DNA of 64,000 nt from NCBI GenBank assembly GCA_011037195.1, contig JAAEAF010000193.1:1-64000 (forward strand), written 5' to 3'. Numbering within the stretch: position 1 is the first letter of the stretch; each line of letters starts with the position of its first letter. A program made the position numbers and the translations under genes. This DNA is from Triatoma infestans. Lineage: Eukaryota > Arthropoda > Insecta > Hemiptera > Reduviidae. Under the pieces are notes generated by a model, which worked only from the letters and a program-made list of their open reading frames with translations, ran no database searches and was not told the DNA's origin. This document shows positions 50,901 to 59,900 of this stretch, piece after piece.

Positions 50901-53900
50901 AAGATTCACCGCAGTCCGAACAAATCGGACAATAACCTTAATCGGGAAATAGCTTAAGTTCTTCCACAGACATCCTGCTCCGACCAAAGGTCCTGAACCT
51001 AATCTCCTCACAACCCAGATAATCTGTCATAAGATGGATGGGTGTGTTCTCCTCTGTCTCACAGACTCTACAAAACGGATCCGCATAGCCCCATTACGTA
51101 GAGATATCTCTTTAAACCACAATGCCCAGTAAGGGATCCAACCAGATGCCTGAGAGAGCTCCGTGAAAGACACTGCAACGTCTCACTAATAGCCTTGTCC
51201 GGACACCCGACAACCAACTGAGCTCATCCATAAGGATCAATGCTGTGCAGCTGTCAATGATTGGAAGCCTGACAGACATGTGCCAGAAGACACGCCAACA
51301 GCAGCTCAGGACCAATGAAAGGGACAGAGGCGCCTAAATTGGCAAACCTATCCACGTCCTCATTCCCAAAAATTCCCATGCGACCTGGTATCCAGACTAG
51401 AAGCACATCCTTCAGAGAAGAAAGCTCTTCCAGTCTTTTAGAACATTCTAACACCAAGCTGGAAGTGAAGACACATGAACTCAGCGCCTTCAGCGCAGCT
51501 TGGCTGTCCGAGCAAGTACCTTTTAAGTTAGTGTTATGTACTCTCTCATCCAAGATACAACAAGGAATTGCATGAACCTTAGTCTGGAAGACTGTGACCA
51601 TTCACCAAGAGGTACTGCCAAATGATCTCTGGTCTCAAAATAGACCGCAGCTCCAGACCTACTATCCATTCTGGAACCGTCCGTATAACACCGGAGGTAA
51701 TTATCAGGTAGCACACCAGACGGACCCAGTCTTGACCAGTCTTCCCTAGAAGGTAACCTAACTCTATAAGAATGCTTAAAAACAAAAGTCTTCAACATTC
51801 TGCCAGAAGGAAGCACTAATAGTGAGGTATTAGTTCCATTTAAGTTGTTTCGTTAGTATATTAGTACATTTCATACCTCACAGTTTTTATTTGTACTAAA
51901 ACCTATTCTTTGTATCTGTAGCTCTGAAGAAGACGATTAAATAAATCGCCGAAACGTTGGAAGCTAAATCTATATTTCATTAAACCTGACCTAACCGAAG
52001 AATTCCGCTAACTTATAGCGGATGGAAGCTAACTGTCCAAATAGCTTGAATTTTCAGTAAAACCATTGTCCCGGTCTCAACCTGAAGCGATAGATTATAG
52101 ATAGATATTTATAGCATATAAACTTGTTTACCAGTTTATTTACGGGAAATGTTTTTAATGAGATTTTGTTTAAAATATCTTACGAAGGAATGAACACTTT
52201 TAAGGCATCCAAGTAGAAAGTAAGTTTTGAAACGAAATTAACTTTTCAAAAGTTTGCTTCAGAAATCTTGAATGTGTGATTTCTTTACATGATTTTCAAT
52301 CTCGTAGCATTTTCAATCTTGATAGATGCCTAATTGTTTATTTTCGTTTTTAATTAACAAAGTAAGATAGAATTCAGTTTTTTTTTTTTTTTTTTAAAGC
52401 AGTTATGCTTGTAACTTAGAACTAGAATTCTTTGAATAAGTATAAAATTATTTAGCCTATTTTTTCGAAATTGAATCTTTAAAACTTGAAATTGTCGCTT
52501 TTTTCAATCGGAGAGGTTTGCTTAAGAAATAAATATATTTACGATTCTTCTATAATCTGTGCAGTGTTACTGTTCATTGAATTTAGCTGTACCCACAGTG
52601 CGTTAGCTCAGCATAAGTGACAGTGCCTGAAGGGATGTTGCAGGTGCTGTAAACGAGGAAGTCAGCTTAATATATTGCAAGCATTTGTGATTTTTTTGTT
52701 TGTTTGCTAATTGTATAATTGTGGAAAATGAATCTACAGTTCCTTGTGCAAATGTGGGAGATTTTGAGATTTGTGTATAGTTAAAATTGTTCAAAATGAT
52801 TCATGTGTCCTCCACATTTTCGGTTTCAAATATAAAGGAAGTCTAAAGCCATCATACAGATGTTTGGCTATAAGCGCCGAAAACTTTAAATGGTTTAATA
52901 AATCTCGTTAGAAACAGAAAGATTGTATAACTCTGGTTTATAATAGGATTAAAAGAAAAATCTGATTTAATGTTTTTCTTTTAAACCCTTCGCCTAAATA
53001 AATTTCCTCATAAAACCAGCTGCAGTTTTTAAACTTATCTTAAGATCGGTGTTTTTGGAGATCATTAGAAAATGTTGATTAGAAAGAGGAGAAATTGCCA
53101 GACGATCAAATCATTTTGGTGGCTGCAATGTTATTATACTGTTTGGGACATTATAACATTTGAAATTAGGAATAGTTGTATTTTTCAGATATTTACATAT
53201 TATTATTTCTGTTTTATGTTGAGATTGACAACTCAGCAAGTCTTGCTCACAAAATTTGGCCTTTTTAAATTATATGAGTTGCTGTACATAATTACCCTGA
53301 AAGAATGGAAAAGAAAATGTTAAGGTTTGGGAATGAAGATATGTGGTGATATTTTATATACTTAGCATTTTGCTGTCGTCCAAGTGGTAATTACTTCTTC
53401 CGATGAAGAAGATCTGGGTTAAGTGGTGAGGAAGCTGATGGAAAAATATTCCAAATGGAGTCTGAAAATCAGCAAACAATAGAAATTAAAAAAAAGGATG
53501 TTTAACTTATGGCTTAGAAGAGCGAGAATAAAAAACGAGAAAGAGGTGGATAGAGGATGTTGGGAATGAGAAGTGATTGGGAAGGTGCTGAGAGAAGGTG
53601 ATTGGAAGATAGAGACTTGGCGGACAAATTCGTTGAGTATCGACATATGACCTACAATTAAAGACAAAATATGAAATATTAAATATAAAATATATGAGGG
53701 TGTCCCATGATTCGAGGTCCACAAAATAATTAAGGACGTAGTCATTTCGAGTTAAAAATGTAATAGACATACATAGGTCCGAAAATACTTAACTGAAGTA
53801 CAGCCATTGAAATGTGGACAGCTGAAATTAATTAAAAAAAATAGTTTTGAAACATGACTTTATTATTAAAGCCTTTGACACACAGGGCGCGATCTGTCGC

Positions 53901-56900
53901 GGGGGGGCAGCGTTCTTAGACCGCCGCGGTCCGGCGATATTGTTGTATGATGCAATATTGCATCACCTCTATCACACACGAGGCGATCTATCTCAGCGAC
54001 ACTGTCTAGACCACCGTAGTATGCGATCTGATTGTACAAAATTACAAAACTTGTCGCGCGGTCTAGGCGATCTGCATCAGTTTTCTTATTTTCAAGATGC
54101 GAGAAGATACAGAAAATTTAATTGAAAAAATCAGAAACTACCCGTTTTTGTACGACACTTCACACAAGTTGTACAAAAATATTGTTAAGAAGGCAGAAGA
54201 AGCCTGGATAGTCTTGACTTACGGAAATATTCAAAAAATCTGTCTTCATGTGACTGCAAATCCCTATAGAGACACTGGTATTCATCAAGCTCTTCTCTTT
54301 TTTTATGTGACTGCAAATCCCTACAGAGACACTGGTATTCATCAAGCTCTTCTCTTTTTTTATGTGACTGCAAATCCCTACAGAGACACTGGTATTCATC
54401 AAGCTCTTCTCTTTTTTTATGTGACTGCAAATCCCTACAGAGACACTGGTATTCATCAAGCTCTTCTCTTTTTTTATGTGACTGCAAATCCCTACAGAGA
54501 CACTGGTATTCATCAAGCTCTTCTCTTTTTTTAGTGACTGCAAATCCCTATAGAGACACTGGTATTCATCAAGCTCTTCTTTTTTTTTATGTGACTGCAA
54601 ATCCCTACAGAGACACTGGTATTCATCAAGCTCTTCTCTTTTTTTATGTGACTGCAAATCCCTACAGAGGCACTGGTATTCATCAAGCTCTTCTTTTTTT
54701 TATTAATTGGGTGCACCCAGTATCGTCTATTTCTTCTGGTGCACTGTAGTGCTAGAAGAAGCAAGAGTTCCTCCTCATCAGAACTACTCATTTTCCCCCA
54801 AAAAATTTGCAGAACACTATACTATAACTAATGCAAAATAATACTGCGATTCTGCTCTGTGGACAACACAACACTAGATCGCTCACACAGATCTCGCTTT
54901 GAATGTGACGTAGCCATATCACTGCCCGCCGCGACAGATCGCGCGGCCGCTGCCCGCCGCGACAGATCGCGTCCTGTGTGTCAAAGGCTTACAGGTTCAT
55001 ATTCCATTAATGTATCTTCAATTGCTAGTAGTTGAGTTACTTTCAATTGTTTTCGAGTGTCAGTTTTCGTTTTAAATTAAGTCAGTTTTGTTGTTGATTT
55101 ACTAAGTTGTTAAATGAAATAACTTAAAAATGCATTTTTCAAATAAAGAATATTCCGATATTTATTAAGTATACAAGTTTCGTAATTAAAATGAAAGGCG
55201 GGCAGTTGCATAATATCAGAGCCGATTTCCTAATCACAGAGTATCGATCGCCGTGTATTCATATATATGTATTGAGGTTGACTAAACACTAAAGGAAGAT
55301 TTGTTATTACGAACAATTTTATTTTTATAAACTGAAGTCTAATGTTAATTTGACAATATAATTTATGAATATAAATTTTATCTACATTCATAAAAGACTA
55401 GATTTTGCAAGTCTACTCTTAACTCAGTCAGATACATGATGAAAGGACTAGATTATCCACAATCGGCATTTTTATTGCAATAATAATCCCTTTTTTTTAT
55501 AAAGGAACTAGATAAAATAAATGGTTATACCTTCCACTTTCCACAGCATTTTCCAGGCAATTTTTACAAACCTCACCCTAAGAATAATAGCTTTATATTT
55601 TATTTCCATTCTATAAAATAATTTGGCCTTTTTCTTCCAAATGCTGCCATATCATATACCTGTCTGTAACATACCGCGACATCCTTATACTATAAAATAA
55701 CAAAGGATTTACTTAGTCCTTCTTTCTCAAACGTGTTGAGCTAAGCAAAGTAGTATATAATTCCTATAAAAATATTATGTAATTCCAACTTGAAAAGCAG
55801 CAACTTCTTGTTAAATTTTCTTTTTTAAATTTCCATTCAATACATTTGTTATGAAGGCATTGAATAGAAATTAAACGCGTGCAAAAACAAGCATCAATAA
55901 TAATTCAGTTTTATTAGAATTAGGCCGGGCTAGGAAGCGTCGAGCCTATGCAACGTTTTGCACGAGACCCTTTTGAAAATCTGTATACATTCAATTTGTT
56001 ATTTGTACTGCTATAATAACTTTCTTAATTATATTTCTATATTTTTTAACCATTAATCAAATCAAATGACTATCAACATAATATTTATTAAGCACAAAGA
56101 AAATTACCGCATCATAATATATAGGGTAGTGTATAAATTGTAGATAGTGTGACAAAAATTATGGATGAAGATAAAAATTATGGATGAATGTTGAAAGGAA
56201 TTCAGTATTTGGATTCTAGCTGTAGAGAGGAGTTAGCAGGGAATTCCGTGAAGTTGAAAGATTCACAGGAAAGTTAAAAGGAAAGTGTTGACTGTTTATT
56301 GAGCATATTCTCTTATGCAAGGCTCATTAATCAGTGCTAGAGGGAAAAGATTTTGCATAAAGACTGTTAGACTTGGTGAAGCAAGGAAGATACACAGCTC
56401 TAAAATGTACCAAATGAGACCTCAGGTACTAAAAAATTCTGGGAAGGCATTGCAATATTATGGAAAAATGTTGCCTACCGGCAATGCAAGAGGGGATTTT
56501 TGGATTTCGCACAAGCCTTTATTTGATGAAATAGAGAAAGTGGAGGAAAAATCTTAGAAGTGTCCGCTGGAACGCACCATCCAGAGATTTGATCGATTGC
56601 ACTTAAAATCCTGTCTGAAATATTCCAAATAGAGATAGATGTTGGCGAAGCAAGAGAGCTTTTCAGGCCAAAATATATATCAAATGAGAGACCGCACGAA
56701 TGTACGATATGCTAATGTTAGATCCTGCAATTCGTGATATTAAAAGGGAACTGCAAAGTTCTACTGAAATGTTATTGGTGCTAGAGACTTACAAACATGG
56801 TAATCACGTAGCTATGTCATGTTTTATTGTATTTTATGCATTAATGGCAAAAATATTATTGGCCGGAATGTAATTATTAGCGTTTGTCGAAAATGACACT

Positions 56901-59900
56901 TGGGAGAAAATGTATTAAAGATAATTGTTTTTTCCTCTCCAAGTTTTAAGTCAGGTAGATTTAAAATGAAAACAAATTAACTTTCTTGAAATACTTGAAG
57001 TAAGGCTATATAAAATTTTTGGAAGCTATTTAAAATGTATAACAGTTTGTTATAGTTTTGCTGTTGAAACTTGCTGTGCTATATATTTGCATATAAAAAC
57101 TTTTAATCGATTCAAAATATGAGCATAATGTGGGCATGACTAATATTTTTGTTTTGTTTTGGTGGTTTTTGTTCATTGTCTCATTATATATATATTTTTT
57201 AATAGAGGGGTGTTTTTTTATATAAAATTAATTATTCTATATTATTAAAAAATATTACCATATTATATAATTATTATTAATCCGTAATTGCTCTGCTTTC
57301 ATGCTGATAGGATGTAGAGGAACTTACACCAGTAAAGAAAGCTGTAAGTACCCCAGCCTTGCGTGGATCACCCTGCGCATGTACTTCTGTGAAACATCAT
57401 GCTTCCTCCTCAGTGATCCGTCACAGTTCAAATACACAACCAAATTATAAACAAATTGATCCTGGCATTATTGATTTATATACTGAACAATGTTGTTGTT
57501 TACTTAGTGACAGTAATTTTTCATTAGAATCAAGTAATTCTATATTAAGATTAAGAAGAACAAGTATAAGTAAATATGGTAACAAGCGAGAAATTATATT
57601 TGGTGGAACATATCCAATTGATTGTCCTATAGGAGAATTAAGTAGAAGTGAATTATTTACTGTAGATAAATAACTTAATTGGCGGTTTAATTTATGTATT
57701 TATATTAGTTTAAAAAAAAGAAGAAATATATGCTGTTAAAAAAATATTTTCATTGTAGTTTTTCTCGAACTGTGTGCACTAAAATTTTTAAAAAAAGAAA
57801 AATTTCCTGATTTACAAAATTAAATTGATTCATGCGTATTAAGGGACATCAGATGCTGAGGTCATTCTTGAATATCCCAATTAAAATATCGCATCGATAT
57901 TTAGATTCTCATATTTTTTTAAAGACTTTATCTAAAAAGTCTTTCAATAAATATTGAATTTTGATATATTTAATTTGTCTTTTTAAATCGCTAAAATGAC
58001 GTAAGTTTTTAAAAAAAGGGAATAAAACATTTTAAAATTTCCCTTAACTAAAAGTTTCATTCTGCTTCATATATAAATAAATATTTATTTAATTCTTTGA
58101 TAGTACTGATATACTCATATGTCTTTACTTAACGAAGAATTTTCATTTGTTTAAGTCTGCCGTGGTTTTGAAAGCAATCCTAGAAACCAATTTTCAAAGT
58201 CATATATTGTACTCGAACTATTGTACTATTTTAAATAAACAGAATCACAATATATTTTATGATAAAATAAATCTTTTATAATTTAAACAATAATCGTAAA
58301 CAGCCCAAGAAGTAAATATTATAATAATTTTATTAGCAAAACACTGAATACAAACAGACTTTTAGATTAGGTAACATTTGAAATGTTGTATCCTCTTTTA
58401 TCTATAAAAAAAAATTATTCCAAAGATTTAATAAATACAAATTTTTCCCCAATCAAGTTTAAATATTTAAACATTTACCAACAAAAATATTGTCATAAAT
58501 TGTCGCATGTGACAAGCGGATTCAAAAATTGACCCGGATCTGTCTGTTATAAAACATGTTTTAATAAATTTTGTTTAAGCCGTTTTATTGTATATTAGTA
58601 TCTCTTCACAGGAATTAGTTAAATAGAAAGATGTTAATAAAACGAGCTTTTGAAGTTGAATAAAAAAAAAGGTGTCAAAATAATTTTTTTTAAATTATCA
58701 TTTCACTTCATTTCATAAACTGTTTTGTCTTAATTAGTATGCTTTATTTTTTGTTTTAGCTTAATGAAATCAGCAAAGAAAGTAATCGAAATAATAAAAA
58801 ATCAAATGAAAACAAAGCTGCAAAAATTGAAGAAACACAACAAGGAGGAGGTTGGTTTGGTGGAATATGGGAAAAATTATCTATTCGACCAAAAAATCAA
58901 ATGCGCTTGCCTGATGATAGCAACCCATCGGTAATATTCATTTTATTTTGTTATTTATTTGTGTGGAGCAATGGGAATAATTCTCACCCCTGCTTGTAAT
59001 AAAAATCAATTATTTGCAGAACATATATTATTTATTTCAACGAGAAGGGACATACATTTCTTCCTTCTCAAACAGTCGACGCGACCTCTTGCGCACTCCA
59101 CTACTCCACCAGTAGGCTGTAGATATTGGGTGATGAGACCTCCACTGTTCTGTAAAGAACCCCAGCGGCCATTCTCCAGGCCTTCCAAGACACAGGGTAT
59201 CACATACAGCAGCCAGTGGAACCTCCGAACTCAACCCAAGATCTCACCACTGCAATATATTTGTATGGAGCAATGAGAATAATTACCACCCCTGCTCGTA
59301 ATAAAAATCAATTATATGCAGAACATCTATTATTTATTTCAACGAGAAGGGACATACATAACAATTTTATTTGTTTTTTCATTACTAGCTTTGATTGATT
59401 GAACAGCATTGACTGATAGTGTAAACTAAATAAAGTTTCTTACAGTATAAATAAAGATTCAGTACTCGTTTACGGATGGAGGGTAATAGACTATACAGAA
59501 GTTCCCACTATCTATCGATCTCTTTTAAGTAAAACTGCTTTTACATTTAATAATTTAATAAAAAAAATACATACATATTACACTTGAAAATTATAATATT
59601 TCACCGATCATTTAACAAAAAAAAAAACAACCTGCTTAAGGAACCGTGTTTTAAGGAAAATTGGATGAAACTGTAATTCCTGCCGTTTTTATTTTTGAGT
59701 TCGACGTTCACACATACCCATTCACAGGCCAAATTCTTAAACAAAAAACTAACATAATACACCTCACACTTAAATTCCTGTAAAATGTAATTTTTAATTT
59801 TTTTTTAATTACTCTTTCAATAGAGGAAGTAAAAACTAAGATAGAATTCCAAGTAGATTATTTCTAAAATTATTAATAATTAATCATTTTTATTAAATCT

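Larger units (their letters stand above)
53871..54988. mobile_element. Harbinger-type deletion derivative
   Basis: A 1.1-kb element with about 41-bp terminal inverted repeats (53871-53912 and 54948-54988), outer bases GCCTTTGACACACAGG, rich in cgcgatctgtcgcg. TTA trinucleotides lie near both ends (left ..ttaaa, right tta), compatible with the 3-bp TWA duplication of PIF/Harbinger though not exact on the left. Inside are a MADF-domain start (plus) and a Harbinger transposase N terminus (minus), converging and fused. Both catalytic parts are deleted, so it cannot be autonomous. In SEC16 intron 23. Confidence 0.82.

Noticed and set aside
54249..54702. Regular repeats as a possible CRISPR or satellite array
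   Set aside because: Units are contiguous without spacers, in a eukaryotic transposon, and translate as a transposase segment.
56315..56557. 80-codon plus ORF in SEC16 intron 23
   Set aside because: Part of its DNA is repeated in decayed form just downstream. No protein family recognised.
57344..57673. Extended reading frame after SEC16 exon 24
   Set aside because: Probably intron read-through. Exon 25 joins in phase and carries the conserved C-terminal domain, so this is at most an alternative 3' end.
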